DNA of 64,000 bases, taken from NCBI GenBank assembly GCA_964289745.1, contig CAXYMM010000001.1, positions 1,240,001 through 1,304,000 on the forward strand, given 5' to 3'. This DNA comes from Ekhidna sp964289745 (GTDB lineage Bacteria; Bacteroidota; Bacteroidia; Cytophagales; Cyclobacteriaceae). This document shows, piece by piece, positions 43,625 to 52,822 of the stretch (the stretch's first letter is position 1; each line of letters starts with the position of its first letter). Below the pieces are notes generated by a model, which saw only the letters and a list, made by a program, of their open reading frames with translations, was not told the origin of the DNA and did not search any database. Both the position numbers and the translations under genes were made by a program.

Positions 43625-44758
43625 ATGAAAGAAATACATTTGGATATTGATTTCGAATTACTTTGGAAAAAAGTATATGGGGGCATTTCCAAAGAAGAAG
43701 AAAAGCTACTAGCAAACTGGCTGGCAAAAAGTAGTGAGAATCAAGCCTACTATGATTGGGTAAAAGATCAAAGTAATGGAAATATTGGTTTGGTAAGAGA
43801 TTCAGATGCTAGTGTTGGTTGGGTAAATATTAAACGAATTATTTCAAGGGAAAGGAGAAAAAAATCTAGAACCGTAATGGCTGTTGCTGCTTCTGTGGCA
43901 CTGATGATTTTTTTATCAGTCTATGTGTTGCTTTTTCAAAAGCAACCCGATCAGGTTTCCAAAATGCTCTCAACCAATATAGAATCTGGATCAAGTCAAG
44001 CGTTTTTAGTTACTTCTAAAGAAACCATCAGCCTGAGCAATCAAGATCAGAATGTATCCTCCTCGCAATACTCCATTAGTAAAAATGGCATTATATATGA
44101 CGATGATGCGAAAAAAAATGAGGTACATATCCTGAAAGTTCCAAAAGGAGGAGAGTATCAGGTAGTGCTTTCAGATGGAACTAAAGTATGGTTAAATGCA
44201 GATACCGAACTCAAATATCCAGTTTCCTTTCAGCAGAGCCGCAGAATCGTTGAATTGAAAGGAGAGGCATACTTTGAAGTTGCTAAAGACCTAAATCGAT
44301 CATTTGAGGTTCATTCAAATGGTCACAATGTCACTGCTCTTGGTACACAGTTTAACCTCTCGTGCTATGAATCAAAACCGATTCTTACGACACTAGTGGA
44401 AGGTAGTGTTTTGCTTACGGATCACTACACTGAAAAGGGGATGATGTTAAAGCCGGGAGAGCAAGCAAGCTACGTAAATGTGTTAGATAGTTGGAAAGTA
44501 GAGGAAGTGGATGTAAAGCTCTATATAGCCTGGAAGGAAGGCTATTATTATTTTAAGAAAGAAACTCTGGGAGATATTCTTGAAACCCTTGCAAGGTGGT
44601 ATAATGTGGAATTCGAATTTAGAAACAAAGAGGATGCCAGTATTCCTTTTACAGGGAAACTAAAAAAATACAAGGACTTAAATGAATTTCTGAAACTTCT
44701 AGAAAAGACAAATGAGATAGAATTTGAAATTGAAAATCGAAAAATATTGGTAAAATAA
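43625..44758 (+). CDS. FecR-family anti-sigma factor
   Basis: 377 residues. The N-terminal cytoplasmic part (about 1-75) would hold the sigma factor. A membrane helix (about 81-101, MAVAASVALMIFLSVYVLLF) follows. The periplasmic FecR domain (about 175-275) includes GGEYQVVLSDGTKVWLNADT and VELKGEAYFEVAKD, and a DUF4974-like C-terminus (about 305-377, TLGDILETLARWYNVEFEF) probably contacts the receptor STN domain. Between sigma factor and receptor, it completes a trans-envelope signalling trio. Confidence 0.94.
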   Translation: MKEIHLDIDFELLWKKVYGGISKEEEKLLANWLAKSSENQAYYDWVKDQSNGNIGLVRDSDASVGWVNIKRIISRERRKKSRTVMAVAASVALMIFLSVYVLLFQKQPDQVSKMLSTNIESGSSQAFLVTSKETISLSNQDQNVSSSQYSISKNGIIYDDDAKKNEVHILKVPKGGEYQVVLSDGTKVWLNADTELKYPVSFQQSRRIVELKGEAYFEVAKDLNRSFEVHSNGHNVTALGTQFNLSCYESKPILTTLVEGSVLLTDHYTEKGMMLKPGEQASYVNVLDSWKVEEVDVKLYIAWKEGYYYFKKETLGDILETLARWYNVEFEFRNKEDASIPFTGKLKKYKDLNEFLKLLEKTNEIEFEIENRKILVK

Positions 44759-44823
44759 AGGGAGTGCTGCAACACCCCCTTTGTGATTTAAGCCAAGATG
44801 TTAAACTTAAACCCAAATCATTT

Positions 44824-47800
44824 ATGAAAAATAAAATTACTAATTTTTTACCATCTGATTTAGATGGTCGAATGTTTAGAATTATGAAAATTAGTATGTT
44901 ACTAATTTTTGTTTTGTACGTTAGAGTCTCTGCGACAGTTTACTCGCAAGGACTAACATTTCATCTTGAAGTTGACTCGCAGACAATAGATGATTTTTTT
45001 ATGGAAATTGAAGTTCAGACAGGTTACAAATTCCTGTACCGGGCAGACCTTTTTAAATCTTTGCCACCTCAGGAAGTGATAGCTGAAAACTCCCCACTTA
45101 TCATGGTACTTGACTCCTTTCTACCTAGGAATGGATTTGAGTACGAGATTGATGAGAAGACAATTATTGTTCGAAAGTCGAGAAAACCCATTGAAAAGGA
45201 TGGAGAACAAAATCACTTAATTGTAAAGCCAATTAAAGGAAAAGTAGTTGACGATTCTGGAGAAGGTCTGCCTGGAGTGACTGTTCTTATTATAGGCACT
45301 CAAATTGGGACAATAACAGATTTTAATGGTGAATTCACACTTGATGCAGAAGAGGGCGATCGTGTTCAGATTACCTACATTGGATTCAAACCTCAGGTAT
45401 TTGTTGTAGGATCTCAAGATGATTATGAGGTACAGCTTCTGCCTTCCACTGAAGCGCTCGAAACCGTACTGGTGACCGGTTCTAGATCTACACCGAGAAC
45501 TGAACTTGAAACCGCAGTTCCTGTTGATGTTATCGGTCAAAAGGCTCTTACATCTTCAGCACAAGTCGAGTTGGGTCAGGTGATGCAATTTATTGCACCA
45601 TCATTTCATTCTACAAAGCAAAACATTGGTCATGGTACCGACCACATTGATCCAATTTCTTTAAGAGGACTTGGTTCTGATCAAACGTTGGTTTTGATAA
45701 ATGGAAAAAGAAGACACGCTTCGTCGTTGATGAATGTGAATGGAACCGTGGCTAGAGGTCAGGTGGGAACGGATCTTAACTCGATACCCGCTTCGGCCAT
45801 CCAACGTATTGAGGTGTTAAGAGATGGGGCCGCAGCGCAATACGGTTCTGACGCCATTGCTGGTGTGATTAATATTATTTTGAAGGAAAATATCAATAAA
45901 GGAGAGGTAAACGTACAAACAGGATTCTTAGCTTCCCCCCCTAAAGCACCAGGGTTTCTTTCAGGTTCGGATTTCAATCCATTCAGCGATAACCCTGATT
46001 TAGCTTCTGGTAGAGGCGAAGGAGGTGGAGAAAGCTTTCAGGTAAACGCTAACTACGGTATTGGTTTAGGAAAAAAAGGAGGATTTGTCAATTTCAACCT
46101 ACACTACTTGAAAAAAAATCCATTTAATCGGATGGATGATTACACCATCGAATTATTTTCTGATGAAAGAAGAGGTGATCCGATAGCCGAATTTGCAGCT
46201 TTTAATCAAAGTGATGCCTCTGCTATTGCCGCTTATAACCAAAAATGGGGAGCCCAATTTGGGAATGCCATAGTGGCTCCATTAAATGATTATTCAGGAA
46301 GAAGGGTGTCCAATGTTGGTGGATCTGGTACCACAAATGCGGGTATTTTCATTAATTCTGAACTTCCAATAAATGAATCATCCACCTTCTATACTTTTGG
46401 AGGGTATAATTATCGATTGGGAAGTGCTGTAGGATTTTATAGACGACCTAACCAACAGGGAAGGCAATCTGGCTTATGGCCACTTGGATTCTCACCACAC
46501 TTAGATTCGGATATTAAAGACTATTCTGTGACAGCTGGGGTACGAACGGAGTTTGGAGGTTGGAATATTGATATCAGTAACTCGAACGGGGGGAACACGT
46601 TTGGATGGACCATATTTAATACAAACAATGCATCGCAAGGGCTGGAGTCAGGAACCTCTTTTTTTGCAGGCTCACTAGGTTATAACCAAAACATCGTTAA
46701 CCTTGATATAGCCAGATCACTGGATATTGGAATCCCTATTAATGTTGCTTTTGGTTCTGAATTCAGGTTGGAGAACTTCAAGCAAATCACGGGTGAAGAA
46801 GCATCATGGCAAAACTTTGGGGATACGACAAGTACAGGAGGATTAAAAGAATCAGGTAGTCAGGTTTTCCCTGGCTATCAACCTGAAAACGAGACAGACA
46901 AAAATAGATTTAATACTGGAGTGTACGCAGATATTGAGGCAGATATCACAGATAAATGGCTTGTTGGGGTAGCAGGTAGATACGAAGAGTATTCTGATTT
47001 TGGGGACAACTTCAGTTGGAAGGTCTCCTCAAGGTATCGAATTACTGATAATTTCACTCTTAGGGGTGGTGTAAGTACTGGTTTCCGAGCACCCTCGTTG
47101 CCACAGAAATACTTCAGTAGCTTCACACTGCAGTTTGTAACATTGCCTGATGGAACGATTGATGGTGTGAATATCGCACACCTAAATGATGACAGTTTTG
47201 TAACCCGGCAGTTTGGCATCCCCAATTTAAAGCCTGAGACATCTTTAAACATAAGTGTAGGCTTTACCTCTAGGTTTTTTAAGAAAAGACTGGCGCTTAC
47301 AGTTGACGGATACATGATCGATATCAAAGATCGAATTGGTATTACGGGAAGGTTTAAAGGAGCGGATGATCCAAGATTTGATGAAATTTTATCCGATGCC
47401 GGACTGTCTCAGGTTCAGTTTATGACCAATGCGGTGGATACTGAAACAAGGGGTATTGATGTCGTTGCCGATTACCTGATCTATCTGGGAAAAGGAGAGT
47501 TGACTTTAACTGCGGCAGGAAACTTTACACGTACAAGAATCCCCCGCGATGCTAATGATAACCCAATTATTAATACTGGAGAATTTTTGCAAGGATTCGG
47601 GTCGCAGTTATTCAATAGAGAAGAAGTATCGAGGATAGAGGTAGCACAACCACAAAGCAAACTCATTTTTGGTGCAAGATATTCGTTGAATAAATTTGGA
47701 GCCAATATCAATGTGACTCGATTTGGTGAAGTAGAGTATGTGGATCCCAGCGATGCGAAAGTTGCCAATGCATGGAATAATGGGGAACTAGAAATTCGAG

Positions 47801-48024
47801 ATCAGGTATTTACTCCTAAATGGTTGACCGATGTGAATGTTTCCTATCAGCTATATCAAGGCGTAAGGCTAAGTATAGGGGGATCAAATATTTTTAATGT
47901 TTATCCAGACAGACACGCGCATTCAGCAAACTATGGTGGTGGCATGTTTGCTTACAGCCGTAGAGTTTCTCAGTTTGGCTTATCAGGAGCCAGCTACTGG
48001 GGTAAAGTCTCATTTAATTTCTAA
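44824..48024 (+). CDS. TonB-dependent receptor with STN signalling domain
   Basis: 1066 residues from the ATG at 44824, chosen over an in-frame GTG at 44764 because the upstream codons lack signal character. Order: signal/helix (about 10-40), STN domain (about 45-115, TGYKFLYRADLFKSLP) that relays substrate binding to FecR, carboxypeptidase-regulatory domain (about 135-205), TonB box ETVLVTGSRS, plug (SLRGLGSDQTLVLINGKRRH, RIEVLRDGAAAQYGSDAIAG) and a barrel ending in SYWGKVSFNF. No SusD partner follows, so it is not a classical glycan pair. The ligand (metal complex, peptide or sugar) is unknown. A terminator lies 31 bp downstream. Confidence 0.93.
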   Translation: MKNKITNFLPSDLDGRMFRIMKISMLLIFVLYVRVSATVYSQGLTFHLEVDSQTIDDFFMEIEVQTGYKFLYRADLFKSLPPQEVIAENSPLIMVLDSFLPRNGFEYEIDEKTIIVRKSRKPIEKDGEQNHLIVKPIKGKVVDDSGEGLPGVTVLIIGTQIGTITDFNGEFTLDAEEGDRVQITYIGFKPQVFVVGSQDDYEVQLLPSTEALETVLVTGSRSTPRTELETAVPVDVIGQKALTSSAQVELGQVMQFIAPSFHSTKQNIGHGTDHIDPISLRGLGSDQTLVLINGKRRHASSLMNVNGTVARGQVGTDLNSIPASAIQRIEVLRDGAAAQYGSDAIAGVINIILKENINKGEVNVQTGFLASPPKAPGFLSGSDFNPFSDNPDLASGRGEGGGESFQVNANYGIGLGKKGGFVNFNLHYLKKNPFNRMDDYTIELFSDERRGDPIAEFAAFNQSDASAIAAYNQKWGAQFGNAIVAPLNDYSGRRVSNVGGSGTTNAGIFINSELPINESSTFYTFGGYNYRLGSAVGFYRRPNQQGRQSGLWPLGFSPHLDSDIKDYSVTAGVRTEFGGWNIDISNSNGGNTFGWTIFNTNNASQGLESGTSFFAGSLGYNQNIVNLDIARSLDIGIPINVAFGSEFRLENFKQITGEEASWQNFGDTTSTGGLKESGSQVFPGYQPENETDKNRFNTGVYADIEADITDKWLVGVAGRYEEYSDFGDNFSWKVSSRYRITDNFTLRGGVSTGFRAPSLPQKYFSSFTLQFVTLPDGTIDGVNIAHLNDDSFVTRQFGIPNLKPETSLNISVGFTSRFFKKRLALTVDGYMIDIKDRIGITGRFKGADDPRFDEILSDAGLSQVQFMTNAVDTETRGIDVVADYLIYLGKGELTLTAAGNFTRTRIPRDANDNPIINTGEFLQGFGSQLFNREEVSRIEVAQPQSKLIFGARYSLNKFGANINVTRFGEVEYVDPSDAKVANAWNNGELEIRDQVFTPKWLTDVNVSYQLYQGVRLSIGGSNIFNVYPDRHAHSANYGGGMFAYSRRVSQFGLSGASYWGKVSFNF

Positions 48025-48054
48025 CAAACCTGCCTCTTCTAAACAGGTTATCGA

Positions 48055-48081
48055 GGGAAGTCGTTTCGACTTCCCTTCTTT
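48055..48081 (+). terminator. Terminator after the TonB receptor
   Basis: Perfect stem GGGAAGTCG-TTT-CGACTTCCC (48055-48075), then TTCTTT. Confidence 0.85.
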
Positions 48082-48095
48082 AAAACTTTGATAAG

Positions 48096-49514
48096 TTGAA
48101 AAAGGTAATTCCAACTTTATTAGGCCCTTTGCTGTGCCTTGTGATTAACGCTTTTGATGTTTCATTCATAAGCGCTGAGGCTGATGCAGTGATCTCGGTA
48201 GGCGTATGGATGATTATTTGGTGGGTATTTGAAGTGGTGTCAATCTCAGTTACAGCATTGATACCTATTCTAATGTATCCTCTTTTGGAGATAAAGACTT
48301 TCGGTGAAACCACCACCATCTACGGTAGCCCTATCGTCTTTCTTTTCTTGGGAGGTTTTTTGCTTGCTCTTGCACTGGAAAAGGTGGAGTTGCATAAGAG
48401 GCTAGCGTTGAGTATCCTAAAGATTATCGGCGTCCATGCTAGTGGAATCATTTGGGGGTTTATGTTATCTACCGCTCTTTTGAGTATGTGGATAAGCAAT
48501 ACAGCGACCACCTTGGTGCTAATGCCCATCGGATTATCGGTTTCGGATTACATTGAAAAACACTCTGATAACTCGGAAACAGAGATTAAGTCTTTTAAAA
48601 TTGCAATCATGTTGGCAATCGCCTTCGCTGCAAATATTGGAGGGACAGCTACCATTATAGGAACACCTCCTAACGTAGTCTTGGTTGGCTTTTTGGAAAG
48701 TGAGCTAGGTGCTGAAATTTCATTTATTGAATGGAGTACGATGGCCTTACCCTTTGCGGTGTTGATGCTGATAGCATGCAATTTCATCCTCCGTAAAATG
48801 ATACCTTTCAAGGTAAATGTAAGTTCAGAAGGACTTTCAATTATAGAGGACGAGCTTCGAAAGCTCGGTCATATGAGAAAAAAAGAATGGTATGTTTCCG
48901 TTGCTTTTGGGATTACCATCCTAGCATGGATGACAAGGGTGCAATTGAATGAATTATCTGGGCTGAATTTGACCAATGGTGAGATTGCTATGTGGGGAGG
49001 TTTCACCTCGTTTTTAATTCCAGTTCAAAAATCTAATGGTCAGTGGGAATGGCTGTTACGCTGGGATGATACCAAAAGAATGCAATGGGGTATCTTAATT
49101 ATGTTTGGTGGTGGGCTGGCGCTTGCAGATGGATTGTCATCCTCTGGAATTATTCAATTTATAGGGGATAGCATTACTTCTACTAATTTTTCAATCATAG
49201 GAGTGATTTCAATATTGATATTGGTGATGACCTTCATGACCACTTTGATGAGCAACGTAGCCTTAGTGGCTGTATTTGCCCCTATTCTATTTGGAGTTTC
49301 CAAAGGGTTAGGGCTGGATTTTATGGATTTAGGAATCCCCATGGCATTAGCCTCAAGTTGTGCGTTTATGTTGCCCATGTCTACACCTCCAAATGCCATT
49401 GTGTATACCAGTGGGGTATTGAAAGTACATCATATGCTTAAAGTGGGATTTTTCCTAAATGTTGTGTCAGTATTGTTGCTGATTGTTTTGGGGTATGTTT
49501 TGATTAATATTTAA
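48096..49514 (+). CDS. DASS-family Na+/dicarboxylate (or anion) symporter
   Basis: 472 residues, about 11-12 membrane helices. Both conserved Ser-Asn-Thr type substrate/Na+ motifs of the SLC13/DASS family are present: ISNTATTLVLMPIG near 130 with GGTATIIGTPPN near 188, and MSTPPNAIVYTSG near 428. It imports succinate-like dicarboxylates, citrate or possibly sulfate. The first codon is TTG (no upstream ATG; an in-frame TAA lies 12 nt before it), and it sits only 14 bp after the receptor terminator. Expression may depend on read-through. Confidence 0.88.
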   Translation: MKKVIPTLLGPLLCLVINAFDVSFISAEADAVISVGVWMIIWWVFEVVSISVTALIPILMYPLLEIKTFGETTTIYGSPIVFLFLGGFLLALALEKVELHKRLALSILKIIGVHASGIIWGFMLSTALLSMWISNTATTLVLMPIGLSVSDYIEKHSDNSETEIKSFKIAIMLAIAFAANIGGTATIIGTPPNVVLVGFLESELGAEISFIEWSTMALPFAVLMLIACNFILRKMIPFKVNVSSEGLSIIEDELRKLGHMRKKEWYVSVAFGITILAWMTRVQLNELSGLNLTNGEIAMWGGFTSFLIPVQKSNGQWEWLLRWDDTKRMQWGILIMFGGGLALADGLSSSGIIQFIGDSITSTNFSIIGVISILILVMTFMTTLMSNVALVAVFAPILFGVSKGLGLDFMDLGIPMALASSCAFMLPMSTPPNAIVYTSGVLKVHHMLKVGFFLNVVSVLLLIVLGYVLINI

Positions 49515-49825
49515 GGTAGAATAAGGACTTTAAACGCTTTCATTGTTAAAACGATGAACCCCGCTTTTGGCTATTTTATTGCATAGTTCAAATTAAACTT
49601 TTTAAAATCTAATTTAAAGAATTTCATTCAGGCAATCTGTAGAACTTGTCCAAAATGACAGAATGTACATTTTTTCTAGTGATTATATCGAAGAATTCAT
49701 CCAGTAGGGTGGACGCAAACCTGCCACTACACCATTTTAAATATCTTGAACCACTAAAATAAAAGATAACTTCATAAAAAGCGCCAGATTCCCGAACCTT
49801 TTTATGAAACAGATCGCTTAAAAGA
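49515..49825. other. Convergent intergenic region with long inverted repeat
   Basis: 311 bp between the convergent transporter and lpd genes, no coding region. Perfect 10-bp inverted repeat TTCATAAAAA (49771-49780) / TTTTTATGAA (49799-49808), with an 18-nt loop, just past the lpd stop. It may serve as a bidirectional transcript end. Confidence 0.5.
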
Positions 49826-51220
49826 TTACATATGAATTGGGCGATTTTCTGTAGCTGCTAACGCTGCCTCTTTGAAAGCCTCCATATAAGTAGGATGAGC
49901 GTGCGACATGCGGGCAATATCTTCCGCTGAAGCTCTATACTCCATAGCTGTAACGCCCGCTGCGATCATATCTGCCGCTCTGGCACCACATATATGGACG
50001 CCCAATATTTCATCTGTTTGTTTATCTGCCAAAATCTTAACGAGCCCCTCTGTATCCATACTAGCGCGTGCTCTTCCTAAAGCTTTATATGGAAACTTAC
50101 CTACTTTAAATACTTTTCCTTGCTCTTTTAGCTGTTCTTCGGAATAACCAACCGATGCTACCTCAGGCCAAGTGTACACAACGCCTGGAATAAGGTTATA
50201 ATTAATATGTGGTTTTTGTCCTGCTATTATTTCCGCCACAAAAACACCTTCCTCTTCAGCTTTGTGAGCCAGCATAGCTCCCTTCACTACATCACCTATT
50301 GCATAAATATTATCAACACTAGTATGAAGATGATCGTCTACTTCTATTCTTCCTCCATCGTCTACCTTCACCCCAGCATTTTCCAATCCAAGTCCGTCTG
50401 TGTATGGCCTCCTACCAATGGATACCAAGCAGTAATCTCCCTTTAGCTCAACCGTTTCACCTTTGCTATTTTCAGCTTTTACTGTTACATTCTTACCTGT
50501 TTTTTTCACGCCAGTGACCTTATGCCCAAGATAGAAATCAAAACCTAATCCTTTCAAGGATTTTTGAAGCTCTTTTCCCATTGTTGCGTCCATACCAGCA
50601 AGAATTCGATCCAGAAATTCTACAACCGATACTTTTGCTCCAAGCCTTCCATAAACAGAACCAAGCTCCATTCCGATTACCCCACCACCAATCACAATCA
50701 TGTGCTTAGGTACCTCTTTCAATTCCAATGCCTCAGTACTTGTAATAACACGTTCCTTATCAAGTTCTATGAACGGAAGGTTAGCAGGTTTAGACCCTGT
50801 AGCGATGATGACCTTCTCAGCAGTAATTTGTTTTGTGTTTTTTCCTTCAACCTTGATCGTATTTTTATCAATGAATGAACCCATCCCATGAAAAACATCA
50901 ATTTTGTTTTTCTTCATCAAGTAGTCAATCCCTTCAACATTCTGTTTCACAACATCTGCCTTGCGGCCTATCATTTGTTTTAAGTTAACTTTAGGTTGAT
51001 TGATATCAATTCCATGCGCTTTGAATGTATGCTGTGCCGTATGAAAGTGTTCTGAGGAATCCAGCAATGCTTTAGACGGAATGCATCCAACATTGAGGCA
51101 GGTTCCCCCCAAGGTATCATACTTTTCTATTATGGCTGTTTTCATCCCCAATTGTGCACACCTGATAGCTGCCACATATCCTCCAGGGCCTGAGCCAATT
51201 ACTGCTACTTGATAATCCAT
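49826..51220 (-). CDS. lpdA: Dihydrolipoyl dehydrogenase (E3)
   Basis: Reoxidises dihydrolipoyl groups of 2-oxo acid dehydrogenases, reducing NAD+. 464 residues. FAD-binding GSGPGGYVAA (9-18), redox disulfide Cys41/Cys46 in GGTCLNVGCIPSK, NAD-binding GGGVIGMELGSVYGRLG (about 176-192), and C-terminal HAHPTYMEAFKEA with the active-site His-Glu pair. It is 40 bp downstream of sucB in the sucA-sucB-lpd direction, so it serves at least the 2-oxoglutarate complex. Confidence 0.97.
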   Translation of the reverse strand: MDYQVAVIGSGPGGYVAAIRCAQLGMKTAIIEKYDTLGGTCLNVGCIPSKALLDSSEHFHTAQHTFKAHGIDINQPKVNLKQMIGRKADVVKQNVEGIDYLMKKNKIDVFHGMGSFIDKNTIKVEGKNTKQITAEKVIIATGSKPANLPFIELDKERVITSTEALELKEVPKHMIVIGGGVIGMELGSVYGRLGAKVSVVEFLDRILAGMDATMGKELQKSLKGLGFDFYLGHKVTGVKKTGKNVTVKAENSKGETVELKGDYCLVSIGRRPYTDGLGLENAGVKVDDGGRIEVDDHLHTSVDNIYAIGDVVKGAMLAHKAEEEGVFVAEIIAGQKPHINYNLIPGVVYTWPEVASVGYSEEQLKEQGKVFKVGKFPYKALGRARASMDTEGLVKILADKQTDEILGVHICGARAADMIAAGVTAMEYRASAEDIARMSHAHPTYMEAFKEAALAATENRPIHM

Positions 51221-51260
51221 TTTTTATAAAATTTTTTAAACGGTTAAATACTATCGATAA

Positions 51261-52793
51261 TTACACACCTAATAATAGTCGCGTAGGATCCTCCAATAAT
51301 TGCTTTACTCTTACCAAGAAGCTAACAGACTCTCTTCCATCGATGATTCTGTGGTCGTAGGAAAGTGCAACGTACATCATCGGCCTAACCACAATTTCTC
51401 CATTCTTCACTACGGCTCGTTCCACTATATTATGCATTCCCAGAATTGCTGACTGTGGAGCATTGATGATTGGAGTAGACAGCATGGAACCAAAAATTCC
51501 CCCATTGGTAATAGTAAAGGTACCACCTTGCATTTCATCTATGCTTAACTTTCCATCTCTTGCTTTGAGCGCAAGTCTCACTACTTCTTTCTCTATTTGC
51601 TCAAAGTTTAATAACTCTGCATTTCTGATAACAGGAACGACCAAACCTTTTGGTGTTGAGACGGCAATTGATACGTCACAATAGTTACTGTACACAATTT
51701 CATCTCCATCTATTTGCCCATTAACTGCTGGCCATTCTTGAAGTGCTACTGTACAGGCTTTAGTAAAGAAACTCATGAAGCCAAGACCTACTTCAAACTT
51801 CTCCTTAAACTGTTCTTTATATTTTTTTCGAAGATCCATGATTGGCTTCATGTTCACCTCATTGAAGGTGGTGAGCATTGCTGTTTCATTCTTCACAGAT
51901 ACAAGCCTTCGAGAAACTGTCTTTCTTAATGAAGACATCTTTTCTCTTTTCTGCTCTCTACTTACGTTCGTTTGAATGTGTGGCGCATTTAAGTTAGGTG
52001 CTACAGAATCCACAGATAGCTCCTTTTTTAGAGTTTGCTTTTGAGCACTCAAGGCGTCTTCTTTGGTGATGCGTCCATCTTTTCCTGTACCTTTTAAACT
52101 ACTGGAATCGATGTTTATTTCCTCCAAAATTTTCTTAGCGGCCGGAGATTCATGCCCTGTTGCGTATGTTTCATTTTGAGTACTTGCTGTAGCAGGTGCT
52201 GAATTTGTTTCAATTGAAGTGCTTTCTTGAGCGGTAATTCCCTCTATTACTTCAATTTTGCAGATCGGTGCACCAATTTGCAAAGTATTACCTTCTGGTG
52301 CTATAATTTGCAATTTACCCTGAGCCTCTGCGGTTAGATCAAAAGTGGCCTTATCTGATTCAATTTCAGCAATTACCTCGTCAAGTTCTACAAAATCACC
52401 ATCATGTTTGAACCAATTAGAAATTGTTACCTCTGTGATGGATTCGCCTACTGAAGGAACATTCATTTCCTTTATTTCTCCTGTAACTTTAGCTTCTGAT
52501 TTTTCACGGCTAGCTACAGGAGCAATAGCACTTGTTTTGGTAGGAGCAGAAGCACCTTCACCTTCTTCAATCACGCATAGAGTACCTCCTATTTCTAAAG
52601 TGTCTCCTTCCCGTGCTTTTAAGTGCAGTACACCAGCTGACTCTGCGGTTACTTCGAAAGTGGCTTTATCGGACTCTAACTCACAGATTACTTCGTCCAT
52701 CTCTACGCTATCACCATCGCTTTTTGTCCACGATGCGATGGTCACCTCGGTGATTGATTCACCTACCGCTGGTACTTTCATTTCAAGGCTCAT
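51261..52793 (-). CDS. sucB: Dihydrolipoyllysine succinyltransferase (E2 of 2-oxoglutarate dehydrogenase), two lipoyl domains
   Basis: E2 core of the TCA-cycle 2-oxoglutarate dehydrogenase. 510 residues, about 100 longer than E. coli SucB because two lipoyl domains are present, with lipoyl-Lys43 and Lys148, each in ESDKATF. A linker, an E3/E1-binding domain (about 205-240, SPAAKKILEEINID) and the catalytic acyltransferase domain (about 280-510) follow. The active-site His-Asp lie in SYDHRIIDGRESV. It sits between sucA (29 bp) and lpd (40 bp). Confidence 0.96.
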   Translation of the reverse strand: MSLEMKVPAVGESITEVTIASWTKSDGDSVEMDEVICELESDKATFEVTAESAGVLHLKAREGDTLEIGGTLCVIEEGEGASAPTKTSAIAPVASREKSEAKVTGEIKEMNVPSVGESITEVTISNWFKHDGDFVELDEVIAEIESDKATFDLTAEAQGKLQIIAPEGNTLQIGAPICKIEVIEGITAQESTSIETNSAPATASTQNETYATGHESPAAKKILEEINIDSSSLKGTGKDGRITKEDALSAQKQTLKKELSVDSVAPNLNAPHIQTNVSREQKREKMSSLRKTVSRRLVSVKNETAMLTTFNEVNMKPIMDLRKKYKEQFKEKFEVGLGFMSFFTKACTVALQEWPAVNGQIDGDEIVYSNYCDVSIAVSTPKGLVVPVIRNAELLNFEQIEKEVVRLALKARDGKLSIDEMQGGTFTITNGGIFGSMLSTPIINAPQSAILGMHNIVERAVVKNGEIVVRPMMYVALSYDHRIIDGRESVSFLVRVKQLLEDPTRLLLGV

Positions 52794-52822
52794 GCTATTG
52801 GTTTTTAATTCTTTTAGGAAAT

